A DNA stretch of 64,000 nucleotides from Puia dinghuensis (GCF_014642875.1 NZ_BMJC01000003.1:186001-250000), one strand, 5' to 3'; numbered from the stretch's first letter, positions 6,897 to 15,374 are shown. Program-made: numbers and translations. Notes: generated by a model from the sequence alone, not told the origin.

Positions 6897-9278
6897 TTAT
6901 TCGCTGCGCAAAGATCTTACCGGATTGGCGATGGCCGCTCGCACCGCCTGATAGCCGACCGTCAGCAGCGCGATGACCACGGCCAACGTTCCGGAGACGA
7001 GAAATATCCAACCGGTGAGGGCTATGCGATAGTTGAAGCCCTGCAGCCAATTATTCATCGCATACCAGGCGATGGGGGTGGCGATGACGACAGCCACCAG
7101 CACCAGCTTGACAAAATCCCCTGAGAGGAGGACGGCGATGCCTGCCACGGAAGCGCCCAATACCTTGCGGATGCCGATCTCCTTGCGTCTGTTCTCGGCC
7201 ATATGGATAGCGAGTCCGAAGAGTCCGAGGCAGGATATGAAAATAGCGAGGGCGGCGAAGAGGGTGCCGAGGGTGCCTTCCTGTTGTTCGGTGCGGAATT
7301 TATCGTTATAGGCTTCGTCGACGAAGTTGTACTCGAAAGGGTATTGCGGGTTGTATTGTTTAAATATCTTCTCGGCCTTTGCCAGGTCGTCGGCGATGGA
7401 GTTGGCGGGGTTGAGCCGGTAGTGGATCACGGGGTAGTCGGTTTGCAGCCCCTGGATGAGCATGGGTTGGATGGGGTCGTATGGCGACTCGATGATGAAG
7501 TCTTTTATCACCCCGACGATATGATACCTTCCGCCACCCTCATCGGTGACTATTTTCCCGATGGGGTCTGTGAGGCGCATGGCTTTTACTGCCGATTCGT
7601 TGAGCAACAGGGCGGTGCTGTCGGTAGGATAGGTTCTGATATCAATGTCCCGACCCTGGACGAGCCGGGTGCCAGTGGTACGAACAAAGCCGGCGTCGGC
7701 CGCAAATTGCTGGAAATAGGTTTTTGTATCCGTGGGGGTGCTGCCGGGCCAGGAGAAGCCGGTGACCGTCCCCCAGAGCCTTGTTATGGGCGAGAAGGTG
7801 CGGGTGACCGCTATGGCGGCGCCGCTGGCGAGAAGGTCGTGTCTGATGAGATCGTAGTGGGTGTAATTACCCCCCTGGCTAAAGGCAAAGACGAGGCGAT
7901 CGCGGTCGTAGCCGGCATCCCGGCTGTGAACATAGCTAAGCTGCTGCCGGACGATGAGGGTGCCCGTGATGAGGACGATGGCGAAGGTGAATTGGAAGAC
8001 GACCAGGACTTTTCTTGGTGTAAGGAGGGTGTTGATGCTACTGACAGCGCCCTTCAGGACGCTGGAGGGTTTGGAAGAAGACAGGAAGAAGGCGGGATAG
8101 CTGCCGGCGACGATTCCGGTGAACAGGACAAAGGCCAGGGCGGCGAGCCAAAATAGCGGATCGGCATAATCGATGGCGAGGCTGCTGTTGATCACCTGGT
8201 TGAAACTACCCAGGCTTAACTGTACGATTGCCAGCGCCAGGACAAAGCCAAACGCCGTGAGCAGAATGCTTTCACCGATGAACTGGGTAATGAGGGCGGA
8301 CTTGCGGGCGCCGACGACTTTGCGGATGCCTACTTCACGCGAGCGTTTTTCGCTGCGGGCGGTGCTGAGGTTCATGAAATTGACGCAGGCGATGAGCAGG
8401 ATGAAGATGCCGATGATGATGAAGAGCCGCACAGTAGTGATCTGCCCGGTGACGAGCTGACCGTTCTCGGCTTTGCTATAGAGGTGCATCCGGCTAATGG
8501 GCTGCGTGAAGGTCTCCCGGCCGGCGCCGTTCGCGTCGGTAACATGGGTTTTGACAATGTCTTTTATTTTGGCGTCAAATGCGTCGTGGGAGGCGCCGGA
8601 TTTGAGGAGAACGTATGCCTGAGCATTAGTTGTGCCCCAGTTGGGGATATCCCATTTCAGGCGATCGACATAGGCCCAGGGAAGGAGGTATTGGAAGTTG
8701 AATTCAGTGTTGGTGGGCAGGTCTTTCAACACACCCGTTACTTTGAAGACGTCTTTGCTCTCGATACGGACCATTTTGCCCATGGCGTCCTCGTTGCCGA
8801 AGAGGCTTTTAGCGAGCTTTGCCGTCAGCACGATGCCCTGGCCGCTGTTGAGTGCGGTTTTGGGATCACCCTGCAGCAGGGGAAAGGAGAACATCGACAA
8901 AAAACCCGAATCGGTGAAGGCGCCTTCCAGATTGAAGTGTTTTTCACCTTCGGTGACGAGGAAGAAGACGTTGCGGTAGCGGATGGCGTCTTCGACTTCG
9001 GGGTAGTTCTTTTTCAGTTCGGCAGATAGCATGGTGGAGGCGCGGGGCCAGACATCAAGGTTGCCGTTGCCGAGTTCGCGGCTATAGACGAGGTATAGTC
9101 TGTCCTTTTTGGCATGAAAGCGATCGAAGCTGATCTCTTGTTGCACCCAGAGGCCGATGAGCATGGCGGCGGCCATGCCGATGGCAAGGCCGAGGATGTT
9201 GATGGCGGAGAAATCTTTGTTGCGCCAGAGGGTACGGAGGGTTACTTTGAAGAAGTTGTGGAGCATATAGGATGGCAT
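6897..9278 (-). CDS. FtsX/MacB-type ABC permease
   Basis: The 793-residue membrane protein has the two-module MacB/FtsX layout of Bacteroidota permeases. TM1 (GLAIGMAAAMLIGLWV) is followed by a periplasmic MacB-PCD domain with EISFDRFHAKKDRLY. Three TMs follow around ARSEKRSREVGIRKVVGARK, then a second periplasmic domain and a final three TMs with AENRRKEIGIRKVLGAS. No ATPase is encoded nearby, which is usual for this family. Met5 (9266) is the other plausible start because relatives begin MxxNF. Relatives export or mechanotransmit across the inner membrane; cargo unknown. Two more paralogues lie at 11985 and 41783. Confidence 0.88.
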   Translation of the reverse strand: MPSYMLHNFFKVTLRTLWRNKDFSAINILGLAIGMAAAMLIGLWVQQEISFDRFHAKKDRLYLVYSRELGNGNLDVWPRASTMLSAELKKNYPEVEDAIRYRNVFFLVTEGEKHFNLEGAFTDSGFLSMFSFPLLQGDPKTALNSGQGIVLTAKLAKSLFGNEDAMGKMVRIESKDVFKVTGVLKDLPTNTEFNFQYLLPWAYVDRLKWDIPNWGTTNAQAYVLLKSGASHDAFDAKIKDIVKTHVTDANGAGRETFTQPISRMHLYSKAENGQLVTGQITTVRLFIIIGIFILLIACVNFMNLSTARSEKRSREVGIRKVVGARKSALITQFIGESILLTAFGFVLALAIVQLSLGSFNQVINSSLAIDYADPLFWLAALAFVLFTGIVAGSYPAFFLSSSKPSSVLKGAVSSINTLLTPRKVLVVFQFTFAIVLITGTLIVRQQLSYVHSRDAGYDRDRLVFAFSQGGNYTHYDLIRHDLLASGAAIAVTRTFSPITRLWGTVTGFSWPGSTPTDTKTYFQQFAADAGFVRTTGTRLVQGRDIDIRTYPTDSTALLLNESAVKAMRLTDPIGKIVTDEGGGRYHIVGVIKDFIIESPYDPIQPMLIQGLQTDYPVIHYRLNPANSIADDLAKAEKIFKQYNPQYPFEYNFVDEAYNDKFRTEQQEGTLGTLFAALAIFISCLGLFGLAIHMAENRRKEIGIRKVLGASVAGIAVLLSGDFVKLVLVAVVIATPIAWYAMNNWLQGFNYRIALTGWIFLVSGTLAVVIALLTVGYQAVRAAIANPVRSLRSE

Positions 9279-9426
9279 TGGCGGTTGGAGGATTTTGCGC
9301 CAAGAGGGTGCCAGTTTTGCAGATGGTTAGCGACCAGCGGATTATGGGGGGGTGGCAGGGGCGGAAGTGTACGGTTTTGATACGGCGGGTGTACGATGGC
9401 GAGGACGGGAAGAAGATGCTTATGAA

Positions 9427-9804
9427 TTAAACATGGTCCAACAAGAATGCGGGATCAACTTTTAGCTCTTTATATACAGCCTTTAAAAATGGTACATCGG
9501 GTTTTCTTTTTCCAGAGAGAATTTCCGAAAGTTTTGACTTTCCCAATCCCAGCGTATCAGCCAGTTTCGCTTGGGTCATTTTATTTTCATACATCTTTTG
9601 TTCCAATAGCTCGGTTATTGTCTGAGGTTCCTTTGCAGGTTTAAGACCCAATACATTGTCCTCATATTCTTCCGCTGCTTTTGCCATTGCAGCAAGGTCT
9701 TTGAGTTCTTTTGCAGTAAGATTTGCTTCACCCTTATTCATCAAGTCATAAACGGCGACCATTGTTTCATGATAGGCTTTTTTGGATGTAATAGCATGTT
9801 TCAT
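9427..9804 (-). CDS. higA: HigA-like antitoxin
   Basis: The 125-residue protein has a charged N-terminal half and a C-terminal HTH_XRE domain (about residues 66-120): MTQAKLADTLGLGKSKLSEILSGKRKP. This is the HigA layout in which the antitoxin gene follows the toxin. It starts 3 bases after the higB stop. It should neutralise HigB and repress the operon by DNA binding. Confidence 0.88.
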   Translation of the reverse strand: MKHAITSKKAYHETMVAVYDLMNKGEANLTAKELKDLAAMAKAAEEYEDNVLGLKPAKEPQTITELLEQKMYENKMTQAKLADTLGLGKSKLSEILSGKRKPDVPFLKAVYKELKVDPAFLLDHV

Positions 9805-9807
9805 ATT

Positions 9808-10113
9808 CTACTTTTTAAATTGAACTTTGGAAGCATCGATCTTGTCGTATTCTTTGTGTGATCCAATGAATAAAATAAACACAGTTCTTACTTTAAAAAT
9901 AATTAAAGCGATGAGCCTATACTGATTACCTTTTATATCAAAAATATACCGATCATTGGCCACCGCATCTGCTGTATTGAAAGTCTTTTTAAGATCGCTG
10001 AAATTCCTCCAATCGGCTGTATGGGTTTCATTGTACCACTTCATCAGAGCAGCCTCAGCATCCGGGTATTTTTCAGCGAACTCTTTGAGAACTGCTTTGG
10101 ATATGACAACCAT
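9808..10113 (-). CDS. higB: HigB-like mRNA interferase toxin
   Basis: The 101 residues match the short HigB toxin family: MKWYNETHTADWRNFSDLKKTF, NRYIFDIKGNQYRLIALI (here NDRYIF) and FILFIGSHKEYDKID, the last carrying the usual His/Tyr of RelE-like ribosome-dependent endoribonucleases. Gene order is toxin then antitoxin, as in higBA. A -7-like element lies at 10135-10142. The pair sits beside a broken ORF6N gene, an accessory-region setting. Confidence 0.9.
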   Translation of the reverse strand: MVVISKAVLKEFAEKYPDAEAALMKWYNETHTADWRNFSDLKKTFNTADAVANDRYIFDIKGNQYRLIALIIFKVRTVFILFIGSHKEYDKIDASKVQFKK

Positions 10114-10134
10114 CGTCCTTTCTTTTCATCGAGA

Positions 10135-10142
10135 CAAAGATA
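10135..10142 (-). promoter_or_regulatory. -7 element of higBA promoter
   Basis: On the minus strand the sequence reads TATCTTTG, an exact TAnnTTTG, ending 22 bases before the higB start. No good -33 TTTG was found at 19-21 bases upstream, so strength is uncertain. An AAGGA is also present just before the start codon. Confidence 0.5.
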
Positions 10143-10178
10143 GAATAATGTTCTGAAATATAGAATTTTATTTATAAA

Positions 10179-10566
10179 ATGAAAACAACGAGATCGATCG
10201 CTGATAAACTTTAGATTCCAACTAACTGAGGATGAGATCATCAAGAAGATCGTCCTTTTGCGCGATGAAAAGGTCATTCTGGATGTGCACCTGGCCGAAC
10301 TGTACGGAGTGGAGACCAGAGCCCTGAAACAGGCCGTCCGAAGAAATATTGAGCGGTTTCCGGCCGATGATTTTATGTTCGAACTGACTGATGAAGAGGC
10401 AGATGCGGTGGTATCACAATTTGTGATACCACATAAAAAATACCTGGGTGGTGCCAAGCCTTTTGCTTTTACAGAGTTGATCAATCCACCCTTGGAACCA
10501 CGGCCCCGCATTGGATTCCGCCGGGCTGACGAGAAAGACGAGGATGCCAATGGAACCTGGGGATAG
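10179..10566 (+). pseudogene. Broken ORF6N-domain gene (frameshift plus internal deletion)
   Basis: An ATG at 10179 opens MKTTRSIADKL and stops at TAG 10212-10214. The family sequence then resumes in another frame as QLTEDEIIKKIVLLRDEKVIL and runs through DVHLAELYGVETRALKQAVRRN to GGAKPFAFTEL. There it jumps directly to INPPLEPRPRIGFRRADE. The intact paralogue at 16883 has about 80 residues between these points, including HGVLMLSSVL. So the gene carries a frameshift near 10212 and has lost its middle. The alternative, a TTG start at 10258, still leaves the deletion. ORF6N proteins are KilA-N-related DNA-binding proteins of phages and accessory DNA. Confidence 0.75.
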
Positions 10567-10578
10567 AAGCGGTATCTT

Positions 10579-10950
10579 CTAGTCCCCCGTAGGTTGGATG
10601 GCGGCGGATTCGACCATGAGGATGACGGCTCGTTTTGGGGCGCGGGTTTTGTGCAGAACGCCCTTCGAGATGGTATAGCCTTGCCAGGGGTTGAGCGTGA
10701 CGGTCTCGTTCTCCAGGTCGATGATGAATTGTCCTTCGAGGACGAAGAAGAATTCGTCTTCGTGGTCGTGTTTGTGCCAGTGGTATTCGCCTTCTACGAT
10801 GCCGAGGCGGACGACGCTGTCGTTTACCTTCGTAAGGGTTTGGTTGAACCATTTGTCCTGGCACTCGCGGACCATAGCGGGGATGTCGATGAGTTCGAAG
10901 TGATCGAACTTGATGTCGAGGTGGGTGGCGTATGGGTATTGTGTTTCCAT
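10579..10950 (-). CDS. Cupin-domain protein
   Basis: The 123-residue protein has one conserved cupin barrel. Cupin motif 1 is seen as EYHWHKHDHEDEFFFVLEG, with the metal-binding His-x-His and Glu, and motif 2 as GYTISKGVLHKTRAP with its His. The start at 10950 (METQYPY) is chosen over a frame extending to 11616, which only shadows the divergent methyltransferase gene. Small cytoplasmic cupins of this type bind a divalent metal; the reaction is unknown. It is divergent from the AraC-methyltransferase gene across 93 bp. Confidence 0.85.
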   Translation of the reverse strand: METQYPYATHLDIKFDHFELIDIPAMVRECQDKWFNQTLTKVNDSVVRLGIVEGEYHWHKHDHEDEFFFVLEGQFIIDLENETVTLNPWQGYTISKGVLHKTRAPKRAVILMVESAAIQPTGD

Positions 10951-11015
10951 GTTGTTGGGTGTGAAGTATTTAAAGATACAGCAAGAACCGGGTTTCCGGA
11001 GCAGTGGAGGGGTGG

Positions 11016-11023
11016 TATTTTTG
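11016..11023 (+). promoter_or_regulatory. -7 element before AraC-methyltransferase gene
   Basis: TATTTTTG is an exact TAnnTTTG, 20 bases before the ATG at 11044. A TTTC at 10993-10996 lies at the right distance for a weak -33 element. Confidence 0.5.
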
Positions 11024-11043
11024 TGTTGAAAAAGGAAAATAAT

Positions 11044-11895
11044 ATGGAAACACAAGCATCGATCAATTATAACCGGATAGCGGAGGCGATCGCCTTTTAC
11101 AAGGCTAATTTCAAAGATCAGCCTTCGCTGGAGAAAGTGGCGGAGCATGTACATCTGAGCCCATTCCATTTCCAACGCATGTTCAAGGAATGGGCAGGGG
11201 TGACGCCAAAGCAATTCCTGCAATACCTGACGCTGGAACATGCCAAGCAGGTGCTGGAGTCGGGAGCTACCCTTTCGAACGCGGCCTTTGAGGCCGGACT
11301 GTCGGGTACGGGGAGGTTGCATGACCTTTTCATCAAGATAGAGGGAATGACGCCGGGAGAATACAAGAACGGCGGGGAGGACCTGCCGATCAATTACCGG
11401 TTTACGGAGAGCCCGTTCGGGCCGTTGCTGATCGCGTCGACCCGCAAGGGTGTTTGTTATCTGGCGTTTGCAGATGAGGGTGAGGCGAAGGCGCTGCGGT
11501 CGCTGCAGGAGTTTTTTCCGAATGCGCAGTATCACGCCGCCAGTGACGGGTGGCAGGAAGAGGCGCTGGCCATTTTTGCGAAGGACTGGAGCCGGCCGCT
11601 GGAGATCAAGCTGCATCTGAAGGGGACACCGTTCCAGATGAAGGTTTGGGAGACGCTGCTAAAAGTTCCCATGGGCGGGTTGACGACCTATGCAGAGGTG
11701 GCGGACAATATAGATTCGCCGCAAGCGGTGCGGGCGGTGGGGTCGGCGGTGGGCGCCAATCCGGTGGCCTTTCTGATCCCCTGTCACCGGGTGATTCGCA
11801 GTGATGGGCAGACGGGAGAATACCATTGGGGTGGAAAGCGGAAGCAGGCCATCATCGGATGGGAGGCAGCGCAGGTGGAGACGAAGGTGGCGTAA
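11044..11895 (+). CDS. AraC HTH fused to O6-alkylguanine-DNA alkyltransferase (Ada-like)
   Basis: The 283 residues contain an AraC-type HTH (about 15-110: LSPFHFQRMFKEWAGVTPKQFL and the second helix pair) followed by an Ogt/MGMT domain (about 115-280) with the active-site signature IPCHRVI. The N-terminal zinc domain of E. coli Ada, with its methyl-accepting Cys38, is absent, so methylation sensing by that route is not expected. Family role: direct repair of O6-alkylguanine with possible regulatory activity. The ATG at 11044 follows a -7 element by 20 bases. It ends at the start of a dispersed intergenic repeat. Confidence 0.9.
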   Translation: METQASINYNRIAEAIAFYKANFKDQPSLEKVAEHVHLSPFHFQRMFKEWAGVTPKQFLQYLTLEHAKQVLESGATLSNAAFEAGLSGTGRLHDLFIKIEGMTPGEYKNGGEDLPINYRFTESPFGPLLIASTRKGVCYLAFADEGEAKALRSLQEFFPNAQYHAASDGWQEEALAIFAKDWSRPLEIKLHLKGTPFQMKVWETLLKVPMGGLTTYAEVADNIDSPQAVRAVGSAVGANPVAFLIPCHRVIRSDGQTGEYHWGGKRKQAIIGWEAAQVETKVA

Positions 11896-11900
11896 GGAGA

Positions 11901-11980
11901 GCGTCAGGGACAGGAGCGGCAGCCCGGAGCCGAAGGCGAGGACTATAGCGGATGGCCCGACCCGAAGGGAGACGCCCAGG
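11901..11980. repeat. Dispersed intergenic repeat, copy 1
   Basis: This 80-bp stretch between convergent genes shares GGGACAGGAG, GCCCGGAG, GGCGAGGACT, GGATGGCCCGACCCG and ACGCCC, in order and similar spacing, with 49501-49620. No coding potential is evident. Likely a non-coding repeat scattered between genes in this genome (inferred from two copies). Confidence 0.65.
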
Positions 11981-11984
11981 AAGG

Positions 11985-14660
11985 TCAGTCCGTTCGGAGG
12001 ACGAGGACGGGGTTTGTGAGGGCCGCGCGGACTGCCTGGTAGCCAACCGTACCGATGGCGATGAGGATGGAAAGGAGGCCGGTGAGGGCGAAGATCCACC
12101 AGTTCATGTTGATGTGATAGGGAATGCCGTCGAGCCATTGACGCATAAACCACCAGGCCACGGGGGAGGCGATGATGAAGGCGATCATGACCAGGATGAG
12201 GAAATCCTTTGACAACAACGCCGTGAGCCGCATAATGGAGGCGCCAAGGACTTTGCGGACGCCCACTTCACGAAGTCGGGATTCGGCCATGTATGCCGAC
12301 AATCCAAACAGCCCGAGGCAGGAGATGAAGATAGCCATCCCGGCGAAGAGGGCGGCCAGGGTGCCGAAGTGCACGTCGCCCTGGAGCTTTGCCTTGTCAT
12401 ACTTGTCGACGTAGTAATATTCCAAAGGATAGTTGGGGTTGTATTTTTTCAGGATGGCAGTAAGCTTTGCCTCGCTTTCGCCGATAGGCGGATGTTCGGC
12501 AAAGCGGAAAGTAAGCGTGCCGAAGCTGGCGGTTGGCGACGAGCCCCGAATGACGATGGGAACGATGCTGTTGAAGAGGCTGCCGGTGACAAAGTCATTG
12601 ATGACCCCGACAACATGCCAGGTGTTGCCGTTCTCTTTGAGCATGGTGCCGATAGGATCGGCGAGGCTCATGCGCCGTACGGCTTCCTGGTTCAATAGGA
12701 TGGCGGTGGAGTCGGCGGGATATTTCCCGATGTCGATGTCGCGGCCGGCGAGTAGTTTCAATCCCATGGTGGTGACATAGTTGCGATCGGTATGATATTG
12801 GATAAAGGCCGTCCGTTGCCACGGGTCTTTCCCCGGCCAGGTGTAACCGTCGTTCCAAGACCAGATCTCGGAGATGGGCGCGTCACTGCGAGTGAGAGTG
12901 CTGACGACGCCGCTGTTGAGGAGGTCGTTGCGGATAGGGGCAAAGTTGCGGGCAATGTCCCCTTTTATATAGACAAAGGCGAGGCCGGTCTTATCATAAC
13001 CCGTCTTCCGATTCCAGGTGTAGTCGAATTGCCGGTAGATAACGATGGTGCAGATGATGAAGGTGATGGCGAAGGCGAACTGGAAGACGACGAGGACACG
13101 CCGGGGTGTTACGAGCGCATGGATGGTCTTGAAGTGGCCGCGCAGCACCTTGACGGGTTTGAAGGCCGAGAGATAGAAGGCGGGGTAGCTGCCGGCAAGC
13201 AGGCCGGTGAAGAGGATGAAGCCGAGTCCGCCAAGCCAGAACCAGGCATCGCCGTAGGGAATGGTGAGCCTGGTGTCGACGAGGTGGTCGAACCAGGGCA
13301 GGGCGATGATGACGATGCCTAACGCAAGAACGCCTGCCACGACGGCGAGAACCAGGGATTCGCCAAGAAACCGACAGATAAGAGAGCCTCTCCCCGCCCC
13401 TACTATCTTGCGGATGCCTGTCTCACGTGCGCGGCGGATGCTGCGTGCGGTGCTCAGATTCATGTAATTGATACAAGCAATGAGCAGGATGAAGCCGGCG
13501 ATGACGGCGAGCATGTGGACGAAATTTATTTCTCCGCCGGTGGCCTGCCCGTCGACGAAGTTGGAATACAAATGCCATTTACGCATGGGATGGAAGAAGA
13601 CCTCCGATCGGACATCGGGGGCATGGCTGTGTATGACCATGCGCATGGCCTGGTTGGCCATTGCTTCAGTGACGCCGGGCCGCATGAGAACATAGGTGAA
13701 AATGGAAGCCGACTGCCAGCGGGGCTCTTCCCAATGTACCTCTTTTGTATAGCTCCAGGGGAGAAGGTATTCAAATTGAAATCGCGTGTTGGGCGGCTGG
13801 TCCTTCATGACCGCGGTGACGACGAAGTTGTGGGTGCTGTCGACGTTGACGGTGCGACCCAGCGGATCGACATTGCCAAAGAGTTTTTTTGCCAGTCTTG
13901 CGGTGAGTACTACGCCGCGGGGTGACTGCAGTGCTGTTGCAGTGTCGCCTTCCAATAATGGGAAAGAAAAGAGCCGGAAGAAGCCAGGGTCGCAGAGATA
14001 GCCCTCGATATCCTGGTGTTTGTCGCCGACGGAGAAGACAAAGGCGTGGACCCAGTTCATGCGGACTACTTCCTCTATCTGCCGGGGATAGCCGGTCTTG
14101 AGGACGGGTCCCATCACCGAAGGAGTGCGGCTTTCGACATCGGGCCGGCCGTCGAGGGGCGCGCGGGTGAGTGCGATGTAGATGCGATCGCTTTTTTGAT
14201 GAAACTGGTCGAAGGAGAGTTCATTGCGGATCCAGAGGATGAGAACTATGGCGCTGGCCAGACCGATGGCGAGGCCGGAGATGTTGATGGCAGTGAAGCC
14301 TTTGTTGCGGCGGAGGCTGCGAAGGGTGGTGATGAAGTAGTTGCGGATAAGGTCGCGGGTCTGCGGACGGGAGGGGGTGCGGGGGGCGACGGCGCCGGGC
14401 ATAGAGGTCTCTGCGGCGGACGGCTGCAGGTCACGGAGGGTCATGCGGGTGAGGTGGCGGCTGAAGGCCTGGTCGGCCTCGGTGGCATCGGCGGGGTCAG
14501 CGGGCTTTTGAGCCCTCCAGAGATCGGCCAGAAGCTGGAGGGAATAGGTCATTTCGGGATGTTGTTGCTGAAAGCGTTCAAGCTCTGCGATCTCTTCCGG
14601 TGTGGCTTCGCCGGACAGCTTACGGGCCATCAGGATCCAAATATGGTTTTGTTCTTTCAT
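11985..14660 (-). CDS. FtsX/MacB-type permease with FecR-like N-terminal domain
   Basis: The 891-residue protein has two parts. Residues about 1-85 (WILMARKLSGEATPEEIAEL, then helices around YSLQLLADLWRA) resemble the cytoplasmic N-terminal domain of FecR-type anti-sigma factors. A proline-rich linker (about 90-112) leads to a full FtsX/MacB permease: TM1 GLAIGLASAIVLILWI, LSFDQFHQKSDRIY, first core with RRARETGIRKIVGAGR, and second core with AESRLREVGVRKVLGAS. The paralogues at 6897 and 41783 lack the N-terminal domain. Its left end converges on the methyltransferase gene, and it is divergent from a sigma-region-2-like gene. The coupling of a permease to an anti-sigma-like domain suggests envelope signalling, which is inference. 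Confidence 0.82.
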   Translation of the reverse strand: MKEQNHIWILMARKLSGEATPEEIAELERFQQQHPEMTYSLQLLADLWRAQKPADPADATEADQAFSRHLTRMTLRDLQPSAAETSMPGAVAPRTPSRPQTRDLIRNYFITTLRSLRRNKGFTAINISGLAIGLASAIVLILWIRNELSFDQFHQKSDRIYIALTRAPLDGRPDVESRTPSVMGPVLKTGYPRQIEEVVRMNWVHAFVFSVGDKHQDIEGYLCDPGFFRLFSFPLLEGDTATALQSPRGVVLTARLAKKLFGNVDPLGRTVNVDSTHNFVVTAVMKDQPPNTRFQFEYLLPWSYTKEVHWEEPRWQSASIFTYVLMRPGVTEAMANQAMRMVIHSHAPDVRSEVFFHPMRKWHLYSNFVDGQATGGEINFVHMLAVIAGFILLIACINYMNLSTARSIRRARETGIRKIVGAGRGSLICRFLGESLVLAVVAGVLALGIVIIALPWFDHLVDTRLTIPYGDAWFWLGGLGFILFTGLLAGSYPAFYLSAFKPVKVLRGHFKTIHALVTPRRVLVVFQFAFAITFIICTIVIYRQFDYTWNRKTGYDKTGLAFVYIKGDIARNFAPIRNDLLNSGVVSTLTRSDAPISEIWSWNDGYTWPGKDPWQRTAFIQYHTDRNYVTTMGLKLLAGRDIDIGKYPADSTAILLNQEAVRRMSLADPIGTMLKENGNTWHVVGVINDFVTGSLFNSIVPIVIRGSSPTASFGTLTFRFAEHPPIGESEAKLTAILKKYNPNYPLEYYYVDKYDKAKLQGDVHFGTLAALFAGMAIFISCLGLFGLSAYMAESRLREVGVRKVLGASIMRLTALLSKDFLILVMIAFIIASPVAWWFMRQWLDGIPYHINMNWWIFALTGLLSILIAIGTVGYQAVRAALTNPVLVLRTD

Positions 14661-14730
14661 ATGAGCGGAAGCGCTTTGATCAAGTTAGGAGACTTGGGTT
14701 TGGCCGCTGTCGTTATAGTCAAAGATCGTA

Positions 14731-14774
14731 AAAAAAGGAGGCATCTGGAGCTAAAAGTAGATGCCTCCTTTTTT
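14731..14774. other. Perfect 16-bp-arm hairpin between divergent genes
   Basis: Arms at 14731-14746 (AAAAAAGGAGGCATCT) and 14759-14774 (its exact complement) flank a 12-base loop. It is a terminator-shaped structure with a T tract on both strands, yet it lies upstream of both adjacent genes. It may be an attenuator in a leader, a terminator of an unseen short RNA, or a remnant. Confidence 0.6.
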
Positions 14775-14782
14775 CGCAATGT

Positions 14783-14803
14783 CCGGTAAGCGGAGCTTAC
14801 CGG
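14783..14803. other. Second hairpin in the same divergent gap
   Basis: CCGGTAAGC, loop GGA, GCTTACCGG: a perfect 9-bp stem with a 3-base loop, 8 bases after the previous hairpin. It lacks a T tract. Together they fill the middle of the 277-bp gap 14661-14937, where I see no gene. Confidence 0.5.
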
Positions 14804-14937
14804 GGGATGGATTGTTGTACCAACGGGAAAAAAGGGACGCGCCCGGGGGTTGGCGGGGAGGGGTTGCGCGGCGGGAGTTGGAGTTGGTGCCGACTAGGAC
14901 CATACCCCCGCTTTTTCTGTCTACCGTAAAGACGGTA

Positions 14938-15255
14938 ATGAAAAACCAAGCCCCTAAACCCAAAACCCAGCAAGCCATGAAAGAAATGGACCCTTATGCC
15001 GAAGAGCAGGAGTTATTGCTCGCTCTGGAAAAAAGGGAGGTCAAGGCCTTCCTGCGACTGTTCAAAGACTATAACGACGACCTGATGATCTTTGCTTACA
15101 GCCAGCTGAACAACCAAAAGAAAGCGGAGGAGACTGTGCAGGAACTCTTTGAAGAATTATGGTCGGCGGGGCGGTTCAAGGAAATAAAACCCCCCATTTA
15201 CAAATTCCTTGTAGGAGAATTAAGTCGTATCTGTGAAAGCAAAATAAGCCAATAA
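14938..15255 (+). CDS. Small sigma-70 region-2-like protein
   Basis: The 105 residues match only region 2 of ECF sigma factors: ALEKREVKAFLRLFKDYNDDLMIFAYSQL, then KKAEETVQELFEELW, the usual core-binding/-10-recognising helices, then KPPIYKFLVGELSRICE. Region 4 is absent; the protein ends at ESKISQ. A longer frame starts at 14761, but ATG 14938 (MKNQAPK) removes the hairpin region. It is divergent from the FecR-like permease, recalling fecI-fecR pairs. It is followed by a clear terminator. Function as a sigma factor is uncertain without region 4. Confidence 0.65.
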   Translation: MKNQAPKPKTQQAMKEMDPYAEEQELLLALEKREVKAFLRLFKDYNDDLMIFAYSQLNNQKKAEETVQELFEELWSAGRFKEIKPPIYKFLVGELSRICESKISQ

Positions 15256-15296
15256 CAAGGCGGTTGTTGATGCTTCCTTTGTTTTTTGCAACCCTG

Positions 15297-15331
15297 GGGG
15301 TGAGATGCAACGGGCGTTTCACCCCTTTTTT
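15297..15331 (+). terminator. Rho-independent terminator
   Basis: Stem GGGGTGA (15297-15303) pairs with TCACCCC (15319-15325), followed by TTTTTT. It ends the sigma-like gene 40 bp downstream of its stop and lies before the convergent SRPBCC gene. Confidence 0.75.
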
Positions 15332-15374
15332 ATTGGCCGCGCGGCAACCTTGGGCGGGCCGGGGCGGGGTGGCT

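Noticed and set aside
5596-7050. Longer start for the esterase
   Set aside because: The extra 73 residues overlap the FtsX gene and precede a clean signal peptide at 6831.
7203-8156. Long plus-strand frame (317 codons)
   Set aside because: It is antisense to the FtsX permease and has low-complexity acidic composition typical of reverse frames of GC-rich genes.
10579-11616. Long minus-strand frame containing the cupin
   Set aside because: Only the part from 10950 is cupin; the rest is antisense to the AraC-methyltransferase gene.
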